DNA of 64,000 nucleotides. Origin: Marinomonas sp. UCMA 3892 (GTDB lineage Bacteria; Pseudomonadota; Gammaproteobacteria; Pseudomonadales; Marinomonadaceae). The stretch lies in the NCBI RefSeq assembly GCF_012726345.1, contig NZ_PTXN01000003.1, positions 164,996 to 228,995 of the forward strand, written 5' to 3'. The notes under the pieces are model-generated. The model made no database searches. It was not told the DNA's origin and saw nothing but the letters and a program-made list of their open reading frames with translations. Positions 25,090 through 34,200 of this stretch are shown in pieces. Each line of letters opens with the position of its first letter. Position 1 is the stretch's first letter. Made by a program: the position numbers and the translations under genes.

Positions 25090-25851
25090 TTAATCACTTA
25101 AAAGAGCTGCGGCACTGCCACAAACCGTCATGATAAAAAGAAACCATTTTAGATGGCTTGGATTGGCTTTTATCGCCATTTTCACAGCAAGGAATGAGCC
25201 TAGCATGGTGCCTGAAGCAAGGATCAATCCAGGAATCCATAGGATCTGGTCGTTCCATATAAATACGCCTAATGCTAAGGCCGTAAAACCTAATGTACAG
25301 ACCATTTTTAGCGCATTAGTGCGCACTAGGTCATAACGTAAAGTGCCAGCCAATGCAGCGATCAGGATAAAACCGACACCCGCCTGAACAAATCCTCCAT
25401 ATACACCAGCGATAAACAAGGCAATCCATGCACTCGGTTTTTCCGAGACTTTAAACGGCACAGTGCCTTCTGGTGGCGCTATCATGGTAGGTCGGACGAT
25501 CATGATTAATGTCATGCCAATCATGGCACTTAGCAATAAGGGCTTTAGCCACGCCTCTGGCGCATAACTGGCTGCAAAAGCGCCCACTACACCGCCTAGC
25601 AAGGATGGAATCATCACAGGTAGGATATCAGCGTTATCCAATTTTTTGGCTTTACGAAAGCCAAAAGTCGCAGCCACGTTCTGTAAAAAAACACCAACAC
25701 GATTGGTTGCATTGGCGATGTCAGCCGGCATCCCCATGACCATCAAAGCCGGTAAAGTCAGATTAGAACCACCGCCCGCCAAAGTATTAATAATGCCAGC
25801 AAGAAAACCGGTACCGATCAAAAGCGAAACAGTGAATAAACTGTAATCCAT
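25090..25851 (-). CDS. TauE/SafE-family (TSUP) membrane permease
   Basis: The protein from the preferred start is 253 residues, with 7-8 hydrophobic segments. The N-terminal half carries the family signature 'GFLAGIINTLAGGGSNLTLPALMVMGMPADIANATNRVGV', and the second half repeats it as 'GVYGGFVQAGVGFILIAALAG'. TSUP proteins export sulfite, sulfoacetate or related organic anions; this one's substrate is unknown. An upstream ATG at 25992 would add 47 residues, but MDYSLFTVSLL at 25851 has an AAGGATG site and matches relatives, so it is chosen. The gene lies ahead of the pectate lyase on the same strand, with a palindrome between. Confidence 0.85.
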   Translation of the reverse strand: MDYSLFTVSLLIGTGFLAGIINTLAGGGSNLTLPALMVMGMPADIANATNRVGVFLQNVAATFGFRKAKKLDNADILPVMIPSLLGGVVGAFAASYAPEAWLKPLLLSAMIGMTLIMIVRPTMIAPPEGTVPFKVSEKPSAWIALFIAGVYGGFVQAGVGFILIAALAGTLRYDLVRTNALKMVCTLGFTALALGVFIWNDQILWIPGLILASGTMLGSFLAVKMAIKANPSHLKWFLFIMTVCGSAAALLSD

Positions 25852-26271
25852 AACATCATCCTTAAATGACTCTTGAGCGAGTCGGAAGAGAATAAAAAGA
25901 GGAAACGAATGATAAGGAGAATTAGCCAATCTGACAAAAGATAATTTTGTCAGAAAAAATGAAAATAGCTCAACATAATCATTTAGGAACACATTAAGCT
26001 AACAAGTAATGACTTGATAACAAAAACCTCCGCAAACTTCATCCTCCTAAAATAAGGTAATGGAATGAATAGGAGCCTATTTCTTGTGCTTTATAATTTT
26101 TTTTAATATTAAAACGAAATGACAAGACAACCTCTTAAAAATCGATTAATTTCACACACAAGAATTACAAGGAGTGTTACTTCAGAGAAAACTGCGAGGT
26201 TCAGCCTGCATCTGTGAATGAAAACCCCGCATTCCTTACTTTTATTGGATGAGTTTAGTAAAGAGGTTTCC
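25852..26271. promoter_or_regulatory. Divergent intergenic region with a 9-bp palindrome
   Basis: The 420 bp between the TSUP permease and the chemoreceptor hold no convincing gene. CTGACAAAA (25931-25939) and TTTTGTCAG (25945-25953) form a perfect dyad with a 5-nt centre, 80 bp upstream of the permease start. It is a candidate operator for that gene. The rest is AT-rich. Confidence 0.45.
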
Positions 26272-28233
26272 ATGACAGTTAAGTCCAAGATTATTGCATT
26301 AATGGCAGCAGGCGTAATCCTCCCTGTATTTATCGTATCAGCCGTCATTATTAAAAATATTCGCACTAATGCCCTGCAAAGTTTTGAACAGCAAAGCCAA
26401 TCAGAAATTGGTTATGTAGACTCTATTTTTTCAATGTATTTAAATAATTTAGCTGAAAACGTTACTTTTTTAGCGCAATCAAATACACTCACTCGACTAT
26501 CTCCTGGTAGTATCAAAAGTTATGCGGAACAATCAATTCAAGAGGAGATGACTCCTCATAAAAACTCTCCATTAGAACAAGAAGCCTTTGCTCTAATGGA
26601 TGCTTTCGGAAAATCACACCCTGATTTAACTTATATTTGGTTAGGATCAAACGATAAAGGCTATTTGCAATGGCCAATTGCCAAAAACTCTAAAAATTAC
26701 AACCCTTTAGAAAGAGGCTGGTACAAACAATCGATTAATAGCCAATCACCTATACGCATCCCAGCCTACCGAGATAGTGCTACCAATGCGCCTCTAGTTG
26801 ATTATGTACAACGCTTTGATAGCCAGAATGGTTTTTACGGTGTGGTGGGGATTGATGTGACATTGAAAAAGCTGACTGAGTTGTTAGCTGAAGTTAAGTT
26901 TGGTGGCGATGGCTATGTCGTCATGGTAGAAGACACTAACACTATTCTAGCAGATCCCTCCGATCCGAATAATAACTTCAAATCCGTCACAGAAGCATCA
27001 CGCCCATATTCCACTCTTTCTGATACAACCACCGCCCAAGAACTCACAATTGATGGTGAAATTTGGTACGCAAAAGTCTATAAATCCCCCATATTAAATT
27101 GGAAGTTTATCGGCCTAGTTCCTAGCAAAGTGATTTATGCTCAAGCCAACAGTCTAATCATCACCATTGTTATAATTTCCTTAGTGATGATCGCTATCTT
27201 CATGGTAATTGGTGCGACCTTGTCTAGCGTCGTCATCAGACCAGTTAAAAACATGGCTGACAGACTCACCGACATTAGTCATGGTGAAGGGGATTTGACA
27301 CAACGCCTAGAAGTGAAAAGCAAAGATGAAGCAGGCCAAATGGCATCTGCATTTAATCAGTTCGTGTCCTCTATAGACAGCATCGTTGGCCATGCCAAAT
27401 CATCATGCGATAAAATTAGCCTCGTTGCTCATCAGTCAGAGCATTTATCATCGGAACTCAGTGGTGTGGTTTCTCACCAAGTAAACTCAGTCGATCAAGT
27501 ATCAACTGCGTTTAACGAAATGGTTGCAACTGCAAATGAAGTAGCATCTAGCTGCAGTAATGCAGCCGCCGCCGCTGAAAACAGCGAAACACAGGTGAAA
27601 GAAGGCAATAAACTCATTCAGCAAACAATGGATTCGTTACACGGACTAGAAAAGGAAATTCATAGTTCCAACGAGAGTATGATCGAGCTATCCAAAGAGT
27701 CTGAAAGCATTGGGGGAATTCTAGACACCATCAAAGCCATTGCTGAACAAACCAACTTGCTTGCATTAAACGCAGCGATTGAAGCGGCTCGTGCCGGTGA
27801 ACAAGGTCGCGGCTTTGCCGTTGTCGCAGATGAAGTTCGCACTCTTGCTGGCCGTACCGCTGCATCAACTGAAGAAATAGATAAAATGCTTAGCAAATTA
27901 CAGCAACAAACAGGCTTCGCCGCTACAAAAATGAACCACAGTGTGAGTGTGGCAAAAGATTCTGTGGTCTTAGCATCTCAAACTCATCAGGTCTTTGAAA
28001 AAATACTCAATTCAGTGCTCGAGATTAAAGATATGATGATTCAAATCAGCGCATCGGCAGAAGAACAACACTTGGTTGCGGAAGAAATAAACACCAATGT
28101 CATCGTTATTCATGACGGCACCATTACATCCAGCGACTTATCTAATCAAGTTGCTGAAACAGCTGCCTCATTAAACCAATTATCTGACGAATTGAAAGTC
28201 ATGGTAGGACGTTTTAAGTCTAGCCAGCCTTAA
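26272..28233 (+). CDS. Methyl-accepting chemotaxis protein with dCache sensor
   Basis: The protein from the preferred start is 653 residues. TM1 is '[21 protein letters not shown]'. A periplasmic dCache_1 domain of about 240 residues follows, with '[20 protein letters not shown]', '[12 protein letters not shown]' and '[11 protein letters not shown]'; this fold usually binds amino acids or small organic ligands. TM2 is '[20 protein letters not shown]', then HAMP ('[26 protein letters not shown]') and the signalling domain tipped by '[39 protein letters not shown]'. A longer start at 26218 exists, but MTVKSK at 26272 has an AGAGGT site and places TM1 at the N-terminus. The gene stands alone and ends at a terminator. 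Confidence 0.92.
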   Translation: MTVKSKIIALMAAGVILPVFIVSAVIIKNIRTNALQSFEQQSQSEIGYVDSIFSMYLNNLAENVTFLAQSNTLTRLSPGSIKSYAEQSIQEEMTPHKNSPLEQEAFALMDAFGKSHPDLTYIWLGSNDKGYLQWPIAKNSKNYNPLERGWYKQSINSQSPIRIPAYRDSATNAPLVDYVQRFDSQNGFYGVVGIDVTLKKLTELLAEVKFGGDGYVVMVEDTNTILADPSDPNNNFKSVTEASRPYSTLSDTTTAQELTIDGEIWYAKVYKSPILNWKFIGLVPSKVIYAQANSLIITIVIISLVMIAIFMVIGATLSSVVIRPVKNMADRLTDISHGEGDLTQRLEVKSKDEAGQMASAFNQFVSSIDSIVGHAKSSCDKISLVAHQSEHLSSELSGVVSHQVNSVDQVSTAFNEMVATANEVASSCSNAAAAAENSETQVKEGNKLIQQTMDSLHGLEKEIHSSNESMIELSKESESIGGILDTIKAIAEQTNLLALNAAIEAARAGEQGRGFAVVADEVRTLAGRTAASTEEIDKMLSKLQQQTGFAATKMNHSVSVAKDSVVLASQTHQVFEKILNSVLEIKDMMIQISASAEEQHLVAEEINTNVIVIHDGTITSSDLSNQVAETAASLNQLSDELKVMVGRFKSSQP

Positions 28234-28252
28234 CTTTTAATAATCGGTAAAA

Positions 28253-28294
28253 CAAAAAAAACCTAACATACAAATACTAGCGTTAGGTTTTTTT
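28253..28294. terminator. Bidirectional terminator
   Basis: ACCTAAC (28261-28267) pairs with GTTAGGT (28282-28288), preceded by A8 and followed by T-rich sequence, so it can act on both strands. It separates the convergent chemoreceptor and esterase genes. Confidence 0.85.
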
Positions 28295-28313
28295 ATGATC
28301 AACGAAAATGAAG

Positions 28314-28940
28314 CTATAATCGCAGCAATAAACAAGTCGCAACAGTTTGATCAACACTGTGAGCAAGATGAGGAATAAGGTCGTATGTACTTATTACACC
28401 ACGAGCCCTTAAGGCCTCATGCGCCAATTGCGACAAGCGGTAGTCAATCACATTATCTTGATCGCCATGGATAAAATGCACTTGTATGTCATTTGTTGAT
28501 TGATTCGCAGCTTTCTTAGGTAATGTGGCAAATCGCCCAGACAAAGACACGATCTTTTCCGCTATTTTTTCATCGACCATTTGCGTTGAAGACAAAGACA
28601 TAATAGCACCTTGAGAAAAACCAATGAGCGTCGTTTGCTCCGCACCTAAGCCCATTTTCTTTTGCCAATATTTCACCGTTTCAACAAAAACAGGCATCGC
28701 GGCTTCGATACGTCCCACTCGATTTTCTTCTGTCACGCCTTGCACTGAAAACCATTGATAGCCTTGTCCAAAGTCAGACGCATCAGGTGCTTGTATCGAC
28801 ACAACAGCAGCCGTAGGAAAAGATTTAGAGAGAACCTCACCCAAAGGAGCCAAGCTCTGCGGAGTAGCACCTACGCCATGAAATAATAAAAATAAACGCG
28901 CTGGAGAACTAGGTTCTTGTATCACAATAGTAGTAGACAT
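28314..28940 (-). CDS. Alpha/beta-hydrolase esterase (YpfH/carboxylesterase-like)
   Basis: The 208-residue protein is a phospholipase/carboxylesterase-type hydrolase. 'LFLLFHGVGATPQSLAPLGEVLSKSFP' carries the oxyanion HG motif, the nucleophile elbow is 'LIGFSQGAIMSL', the acid is in 'VHFIHGDQDNVIDY', and the catalytic His is in 'LIPHLAHSVDQ'. Length and motif order match E. coli YpfH and related esterases that hydrolyse short acyl esters. An AAGGA site precedes the ATG. It is monocistronic and converges on the chemoreceptor gene across a shared terminator. The physiological substrate is unknown. Confidence 0.88.
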   Translation of the reverse strand: MSTTIVIQEPSSPARLFLLFHGVGATPQSLAPLGEVLSKSFPTAAVVSIQAPDASDFGQGYQWFSVQGVTEENRVGRIEAAMPVFVETVKYWQKKMGLGAEQTTLIGFSQGAIMSLSSTQMVDEKIAEKIVSLSGRFATLPKKAANQSTNDIQVHFIHGDQDNVIDYRLSQLAHEALRARGVISTYDLIPHLAHSVDQTVATCLLLRL

Positions 28941-29189
28941 GAGGAATCCTTATAGATAATCACTTAATAGTATGATGAATACTCTATTCTTCTACAAAAA
29001 CAAGATATATAAGCTATTCCTTAAGCTTCTATTTCATATTTAGAAATAATCGATAACCCTATTCAAAATAATAAAAAATACTCGTCCAATTTTCGGTTGT
29101 TGCTTCGTTAATAATCAAGCTAACCTAACTCAACAAACAACACCCAAATACACACGACCTCAGCCATTATTCAAACAACGGACAAACGC

Positions 29190-30275
29190 ATGTTAATAAC
29201 AGATGAAAAACAAGCCGATGGTTATTATCAAGCCTTACTAAACCGTGAACCCAGTTTTGTTGGTGTGTTTTTTGTCGCAGTTAAAACCACCTCTATTTTC
29301 TGTATTGCTACCTGTCGAGCACGTAAACCAAAACGTGAAAACGTGGAGTTTTACACCCATTTCAAAGACGCTATGGATGCAGGCTTTCGTCCCTGTAAAG
29401 TTTGTCGCCCCACTGAAAACGCACATGAAGCACCCTATGAAGTGCAAGCGGCAATGAACCTTGTGCGAGACTGCACTAAGGCGAAAATCACCGACCAAGA
29501 GTTAAGAGAATCTGGAATTCGGCCCATCTTTGTGCGCCGCTGGTTTAATCAACATTACGGCATGACTTTCCAAACCTTTCAGCGCATGTATCGTATTAAT
29601 TATGCGTTCCAAGAATTAAAAACAGGCAAAAGCGCCACCAATACGGCGTTAGATTCAGGCTACGATTCGTTGAGTGGTTTCGGTTACACTTTTAAAAAGT
29701 TACTCGGTCATGCACCGACTCTAAATTTGGAGAATGCTGTGATTTTAATCGATAGGCTGACAACCCCCATTGGCCCTATGTTTGTCTGCGCCACTGACGA
29801 AGGAATTTGTCTGTTAGAATTTGTCGACCGACGCATGTTAGAAACAGAGTTTGAAGATTTACAACGCCGTTTAAAAGCCCCCATTGTGGCAGGAGAAAAC
29901 GGCCACATGAAACAGCTAAAAATAGAATTAGAAGAATACTTTGCAGGTAAACGCAGCGAATTCAGCGTACCCCTTCATACACCTGGAACGGATTTTCAAA
30001 ATGCGGTGTGGAAAATGCTTGGCTCAATTCCGTTCGGCACCACCGCCAGCTACCAAGAACAAGCCACCCGACTTAATAACCCAAAAGCCGTTCGTGCTGT
30101 CGCCAGAGCAAACGGCATGAATCGCATTGCCATTGTTATTCCTTGCCATCGAGTCATTGGCAAAGACGGAAGCTTAACCGGTTATGCAGGAGGGTTAGAA
30201 CGAAAACGTTGGCTGCTTGACCACGAAAAATCGCACCGTCAACATTTAGAAACTCAAAGCCTCGAAAAAAGCTGA
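29190..30275 (+). CDS. ada: Bifunctional alkylation repair protein/regulator Ada
   Basis: The 361-residue protein has the full Ada layout. The N-terminal zinc domain has Cys38, Cys42, Cys69 and Cys72 ('FCIATCRARKPKREN' and 'GFRPCKVCRP'), at the same positions as E. coli Ada; Cys38 takes methyl from phosphotriesters. An AraC-type helix-turn-helix lies around residues 85-170 ('SGYDSLSGFGYTFKKLLG'). The C-terminal O6-methylguanine methyltransferase has 'NPKAVRAVARANGMN' and 'VIPCHRVIGKDGSLTGYAGG', with acceptor Cys319. It repairs alkylated DNA and should activate its own adaptive response. No exact E. coli-type Ada box was seen upstream. Tag, a common regulon partner, lies 18 kb away. Confidence 0.95.
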   Translation: MLITDEKQADGYYQALLNREPSFVGVFFVAVKTTSIFCIATCRARKPKRENVEFYTHFKDAMDAGFRPCKVCRPTENAHEAPYEVQAAMNLVRDCTKAKITDQELRESGIRPIFVRRWFNQHYGMTFQTFQRMYRINYAFQELKTGKSATNTALDSGYDSLSGFGYTFKKLLGHAPTLNLENAVILIDRLTTPIGPMFVCATDEGICLLEFVDRRMLETEFEDLQRRLKAPIVAGENGHMKQLKIELEEYFAGKRSEFSVPLHTPGTDFQNAVWKMLGSIPFGTTASYQEQATRLNNPKAVRAVARANGMNRIAIVIPCHRVIGKDGSLTGYAGGLERKRWLLDHEKSHRQHLETQSLEKS

Positions 30276-30415
30276 AATCAAGAGCTAGAATGTCTGTAGT
30301 TTCATGAATACATCAAGGTTGTGTCATGGCAACGTAATTTCCCACTACAAGGCTTGAAATGACCGTTAAGCCAGTTCATCTTCTACACTTTGATTGTAAT
30401 TAGATGGAATTCAAC

Positions 30416-30826
30416 ATGCCTACAAACATTGTTGCTGTATATGGGACGCTTCGTGAGGGGCTGAATAATCACGAACTTCTTGCCGACTGCAAGCGCATCG
30501 GCCTAGGTTGGTTGACTGGTTTTCGCATGCACAATCTAGGAGACTTCCCAGGTATTGTATCAACCCATGAAAACGGCGGTCGGATACGCGTTGAATGGTA
30601 TGACGTATCAGACGAAATACTCGCGTCTTTAGATCAACTAGAAGGTTATGACCCAAAGACGCCAGAAAGCTCCTTGTACATTAGAAAACGTGTTTTTTCA
30701 CCCTACGGCCGTGGCTGGATTTACGTATACAACAAATCCCTAGACCACGCTCCATATATGGAAGCAGGCGACTGGGAGCGTTATTCCCGAACCTCTATGC
30801 CTCACCAAGGCGCACAATCGGTGTAG
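30416..30826 (+). CDS. Gamma-glutamylcyclotransferase-like protein (GGCT/YtfP family)
   Basis: The protein is about 136 residues, with the GGCT fold signature 'VAVYGTLREGLNNHELL' near its start, 'GFRMHNLGDFPGIV' and 'ASLDQLEGYDP', the last with the expected acidic residue. The C-terminal 'GRGWIYVYN' is also typical. Such enzymes release 5-oxoproline from gamma-glutamyl compounds, though many members have no proven activity. An earlier ATG at 30404 is in frame, but ATG 30416 has GGAA at proper spacing and is closer to the domain. The last 32 bp overlap the convergent DUF4432 gene, with no terminator between them. Confidence 0.8.
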   Translation: MPTNIVAVYGTLREGLNNHELLADCKRIGLGWLTGFRMHNLGDFPGIVSTHENGGRIRVEWYDVSDEILASLDQLEGYDPKTPESSLYIRKRVFSPYGRGWIYVYNKSLDHAPYMEAGDWERYSRTSMPHQGAQSV

Positions 30827-31970
30827 ACACCACTTGAGCCGTTTGATCACTTTGTAATTGAGCGATATTCGCCACACTTGCTTGGACTTGATCTTCATCC
30901 GTTAACAAGCCAAAACGCACCACAAAGTGCTTCGATTCACCAGCACCAATTGTCGGCACCAAACCTAAGTCGCGCTGATAAGAACGGTTATAAGCAAAGC
31001 TAGTGCCCGGCTCGATTCCCACCACGTAACCTTGTTCCAGTGTGTCCGTATTTTTCCATACGGTAAGCACTGGCAAGGTGTCCGTTTGATAGCTGACTTC
31101 TATGCCACAGCTCGCGTTGGCGTTATGTAATAACGCATAAGAAAAACCTTTCTCGTCACTAATCGGACGAATATTAAACACCATTTCATCAAAGTCTTTA
31201 GTTGGTGCAGGCATCTGATTCCAATCGTTCAAACCACCAGCGGCATAGTCGTTAAAAGGTGATAGTTCCGCCATAGGAACGTGTAACTGCGCGCCATCTT
31301 CAAGAATCGGTTGGGCAAAGTTGTTGTGATAAATAGCTTGGTATTCGCGCGGATAACTACCTTTATTGGTTAAGGTATCTTCAACCAATAAATAAGGCTC
31401 ATCTGGCGTTAATGACAATACCGTTTGCAGTTCAAAGTTAGTGAATTTAAAACGTTTTTCATCGACTCGACCACGTAAAGTCACACGATAAGGCGGTACC
31501 TGCTCGACCTCTAAAACCACTTCGTCTGCGGGTGTGTTTTGGATACGACCGTGTAATGTTAAAAACTCGTCGCCGTCTTGACCTGGATGCCCAGCCCATT
31601 GGTAACCACAACGCACTATCATCTCGTTAAAACCATCTAACCAGCCAATACCGCCAGACGCTTCTTGGTTAACAAAGCTTGGATGTACGACTTCTTTAAC
31701 GGGCGAGTCCCAACCAAATCGTACGTCCTTCCCTGCCGTATCTTTCCTAACAACATCAAGAACTGCCATGCCACGAGTCGGTACAACACGAACCACAGAA
31801 TCGCCCACGGTCAAAGTGATCAAGCGTGAGCCGGTTTGCTTGCCGCCCATTAGACAAGTCTGCTGTACGCTAATCGGAATATCTTTCGGTAAGCCCATTA
31901 ATTCTGCGGATAGCGACAGATTTGCTACATCAATATGTTGTTGATTACTAAGAAGAACAAGTTGAAACAT
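30795..31970 (-). CDS. Aldose 1-epimerase-like protein (DUF4432)
   Basis: The 391-residue protein is a galactose-mutarotase-like beta-sandwich protein of the DUF4432 group. Characteristic parts are 'VRVVPTRGMAVLDVV', 'GWLDGFNEMIVRCG', 'LTLHGRIQNTPA', and 'YQAIYHNNFAQPIL' with His at expected catalytic places, and 'GYVVGIEPGTSFAYNR'. It should act on a sugar or sugar derivative, perhaps interconverting anomers. A CGGAGC site precedes the ATG. It is the last minus-strand gene after the ABC/phosphatase cassette, separated from it by a hairpin of terminator type, so it may be a downstream or partly attenuated member. It overlaps the end of the convergent GGCT gene by 32 bp. Confidence 0.82.
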   Translation of the reverse strand: MFQLVLLSNQQHIDVANLSLSAELMGLPKDIPISVQQTCLMGGKQTGSRLITLTVGDSVVRVVPTRGMAVLDVVRKDTAGKDVRFGWDSPVKEVVHPSFVNQEASGGIGWLDGFNEMIVRCGYQWAGHPGQDGDEFLTLHGRIQNTPADEVVLEVEQVPPYRVTLRGRVDEKRFKFTNFELQTVLSLTPDEPYLLVEDTLTNKGSYPREYQAIYHNNFAQPILEDGAQLHVPMAELSPFNDYAAGGLNDWNQMPAPTKDFDEMVFNIRPISDEKGFSYALLHNANASCGIEVSYQTDTLPVLTVWKNTDTLEQGYVVGIEPGTSFAYNRSYQRDLGLVPTIGAGESKHFVVRFGLLTDEDQVQASVANIAQLQSDQTAQVVSTPIVRLGEA

Positions 31971-31993
31971 GGACCAAGCTCCGAATAAAATTT

Positions 31994-32035
31994 CCTCATG
32001 CTAGCGCGAGCTAGATAACAAGGCTAGCCATGAGG
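31994..32035 (-). terminator. Strong hairpin between the HAD phosphatase and DUF4432 genes
   Basis: CCTCATG-CTAGC (31994-32005) pairs with GCTAGC-CATGAGG (32023-32035), giving 12 bp with one bulge. On the minus strand it is followed by AAATTTTATT, a weak U-tract, so it may terminate or attenuate transcription into the epimerase gene. Confidence 0.55.
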
Positions 32036-32100
32036 ATAAAATCTGCTATTTATTCAATGTTGCTTAGCGTTTCGTTGAGTTGTTCAGGTAATAATTCGAT

Positions 32101-32553
32101 TTAAAAATCCCCCGGCGCGCACTGTAGGCAAGTCAATCCTAGGTTACGCCAGCCTTGAACCACAGCATCGCGGTCATCCAATACCAACCAAGGCGTAAAA
32201 CCATCTTGGTGGATTTTCTCCAACAAGGCTTTTTTAACGTCCTCGTCTGGCAAGGCATCAGCATTGTCTGGGCGTAGATAAATGCCATCGCATGGAATTT
32301 GGTGTTTTTGAATCCATTCAACCGAGTGCTGCTTATGGGATTCAGGACGGCCACTGCAAATTAAGATATGTTGACCTTGTTGCTTGAGAATATTGACCAA
32401 ACGCAGCACATTTTCAATCACTGGTGCATGTTTCATGTGTTCAAAAAAAGGGTCCCAATGTTTTTCTGCACCAAGCACCCAATGGGCAACTTCGGTGTGA
32501 TCGAACTCGGCAAGAGTGCCATCTAAATCAACAATTACGGCATTTGGTAACAT
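32101..32553 (-). CDS. HAD phosphatase, polynucleotide-kinase 3'-phosphatase-like
   Basis: The 150-residue protein is a compact HAD hydrolase. Motif I is 'IVDLDGTLAEF' (nucleophile Asp9, acid Asp11), motif II is 'LICSGRPES', and motif III/IV is 'WLVLDDRDAVVQGWRNLGL'. The phrases SGRPE and LDDRDAVV are typical of the phosphatase half of T4 polynucleotide kinase and its bacterial relatives, which remove phosphate from nucleotide or nucleic-acid 3' ends. There is no cap domain, so a large substrate is allowed. Its first 19 bp overlap the histidine phosphatase gene, and AAGGA precedes the ATG. It is the last gene of the transporter-linked chain and probably contributes phosphate removal. Confidence 0.82.
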   Translation of the reverse strand: MLPNAVIVDLDGTLAEFDHTEVAHWVLGAEKHWDPFFEHMKHAPVIENVLRLVNILKQQGQHILICSGRPESHKQHSVEWIQKHQIPCDGIYLRPDNADALPDEDVKKALLEKIHQDGFTPWLVLDDRDAVVQGWRNLGLTCLQCAPGDF

Positions 32554-33104
32554 GTAAAGCTTCCTTTAAAAGGGGTAATTTCCCAGCCGTTTTCGTCTTG
32601 GCTAGGCACAAAAGAAATAGGAGTAACGTTGCCGATTCTTGGGCAATACGGCGTGCCGTTGATAACATTGTTTAGCACTCGATAAACACCAGAATGCGCA
32701 ATAATCAGAGGCCACGAATGCTCGCTGAGGATCTCATTCAATGCGCTTAGCACTCGAGTCTCGAAGTCTCGCCAAGATTCACCATTAGGCGGCGTCACGT
32801 CATAAGGCAGCTGCTGTTCTATCGGGCAGCCTTCTAAGTCGCCCCAATTGCGTTCTTTAAGTTGCTCATACGCCATAATGGTTTGTTTTGGCACCGCATG
32901 AAATGCAGTCTCTTGCGTGCGTTGTAACGTACTGGTTGCCACAACACTCCAATCAATGACACTTAGTATTGGCGCCGCATCTTTGGCTTGTTGAACCCCC
33001 ATTATGCTTAACGGACTATCGGTAAAACCACCAATACGAAACGCAGCGTTAAACTCGCTCTGCGCATGACGCGCAAAGACAAAAGGCTTAGGTATTAAGG
33101 TCAT
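32535..33104 (-). CDS. Histidine phosphatase (phosphoglycerate mutase-like)
   Basis: The 189-residue protein belongs to branch 1 of the histidine phosphatase superfamily. The phospho-acceptor is His13 in 'FARHAQSEFNA', where Gln replaces the common G/E-T. 'TSTLQRTQETAF' holds the second Arg, 'LKERNWGDLEG' the Glu, and 'WPLIIAHSGVYRVL' the second catalytic His. Such small members dephosphorylate phosphorylated sugars, nucleotides or cofactors in the cytoplasm. It overlaps the MBL gene upstream by 17 bp and the HAD gene downstream by 19 bp, so the three are translationally coupled. Substrate is unknown. Confidence 0.85.
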   Translation of the reverse strand: MTLIPKPFVFARHAQSEFNAAFRIGGFTDSPLSIMGVQQAKDAAPILSVIDWSVVATSTLQRTQETAFHAVPKQTIMAYEQLKERNWGDLEGCPIEQQLPYDVTPPNGESWRDFETRVLSALNEILSEHSWPLIIAHSGVYRVLNNVINGTPYCPRIGNVTPISFVPSQDENGWEITPFKGSFTCYQMP

Positions 33105-34200
33105 AATCTAACTCTATACAATCTAACTCAATATAAGAATCTGCAGTGACGCTTGGACCAAGGGCTTGTCGCCACTCACTTAGATCTTTCATGGTATAAA
33201 ACAATGGAACACAAATACGGCAGCCAAGATGATCCACCAGCCGTTTCAAATCTTGCTTACGCGGATGCACATTCCAGCGTTCAAAATGCGCTCTGTCTTC
33301 GCTCACGGCCTGACGAGCATGTTCCGGCAAATGTCCGGTATAAACCGGCAAATATCGCTCTGGTTGTTGCAATAAAACAGCCGCTTCGCCACTCAAGCCA
33401 TCAGGATCACCACACAGCACCACTTTGGCATTGGGATTGAACGGTTGGCTTTTCATGTTTTCCAGGACAGGTCTAATCTCGCTGCACACACTATCTTTAG
33501 GCCCAGCCAAAACAGTTTCAGGTGCAATGCAATCTCCCCCTAGAGTCCAATCATGAAACCCTAGTGAAGTTAACCAGCAGGCCATTTCTAACGCTCGTCC
33601 AGTTTGCGGAACGGGCATCAGCAAGGCGCGCTCGTCTTTCAGATAATGCAGCAAGGCGTTTTTACATTGCTCTAATGAATTGTCATACAAGCCGTAAGAC
33701 GCATCGAGTAAAGCAACACTGGCGTGCGGAGGCATGGTAAAAGGATACAAGCTGGATTCTAGGCTAAAATCGCCGCTGTAAAATATGCCCTCACCCATAT
33801 CAAGACCCATATCAAGATGCAGCCACACACCGCCAAAAGAATGCCCTGCCGAACCTGTTGTCACCTTTATGCCAGACACATTCGTCGAGCCACAAATAGG
33901 TAAGGTATGAAGGTTTAAATGCGTAGGCAATTGCTGCTGAACGGGCGAAGTCGCGTAAACCGGAACCTTGCTATCAATATCGATCAAACCGCCCATATGA
34001 TCTTGATGATCATGGGAAATAAAAATCGCGTCTAAGTGATCTGGTTGCGTCCAGCCTTTATCTTCGCCCACTTCTAACGCGCCGCCCGCGTCGAGTAAAA
34101 AACGAATCGGTTTTGACTGATGCTCTGCCTCGTAGGTCACCAAAATCGCGGCGGCGGTTTTCCTTCCTGCGCCACTTAAAATATCAATGCTAACCTTCAT
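33088..34200 (-). CDS. Metallo-beta-lactamase-fold hydrolase with beta-CASP-like region
   Basis: The 370-residue protein carries the MBL metal motif HDHQDH at residues 63-68. A later strand 'AGHSFGGVWLHLD' provides another His, and 'GIFYSGDFSLESSLYPFTMPPHASVALLDASYG' includes the conserved Asp. The order GHS-x-GG, YSGDF, then 'ALLMPVPQTGRALEMACWL' recalls beta-CASP nucleases of the CPSF73/YSH1 group, where a GR.QE segment follows. No signal peptide is present, so it acts in the cytoplasm. Its start overlaps the ABC ATPase stop by 4 bp (ATGA), tying it to transport. It may be a phosphodiesterase acting on the imported compound; true RNase activity is only one possibility. Confidence 0.72.
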   Translation of the reverse strand: MKVSIDILSGAGRKTAAAILVTYEAEHQSKPIRFLLDAGGALEVGEDKGWTQPDHLDAIFISHDHQDHMGGLIDIDSKVPVYATSPVQQQLPTHLNLHTLPICGSTNVSGIKVTTGSAGHSFGGVWLHLDMGLDMGEGIFYSGDFSLESSLYPFTMPPHASVALLDASYGLYDNSLEQCKNALLHYLKDERALLMPVPQTGRALEMACWLTSLGFHDWTLGGDCIAPETVLAGPKDSVCSEIRPVLENMKSQPFNPNAKVVLCGDPDGLSGEAAVLLQQPERYLPVYTGHLPEHARQAVSEDRAHFERWNVHPRKQDLKRLVDHLGCRICVPLFYTMKDLSEWRQALGPSVTADSYIELDCIELDYDLNT

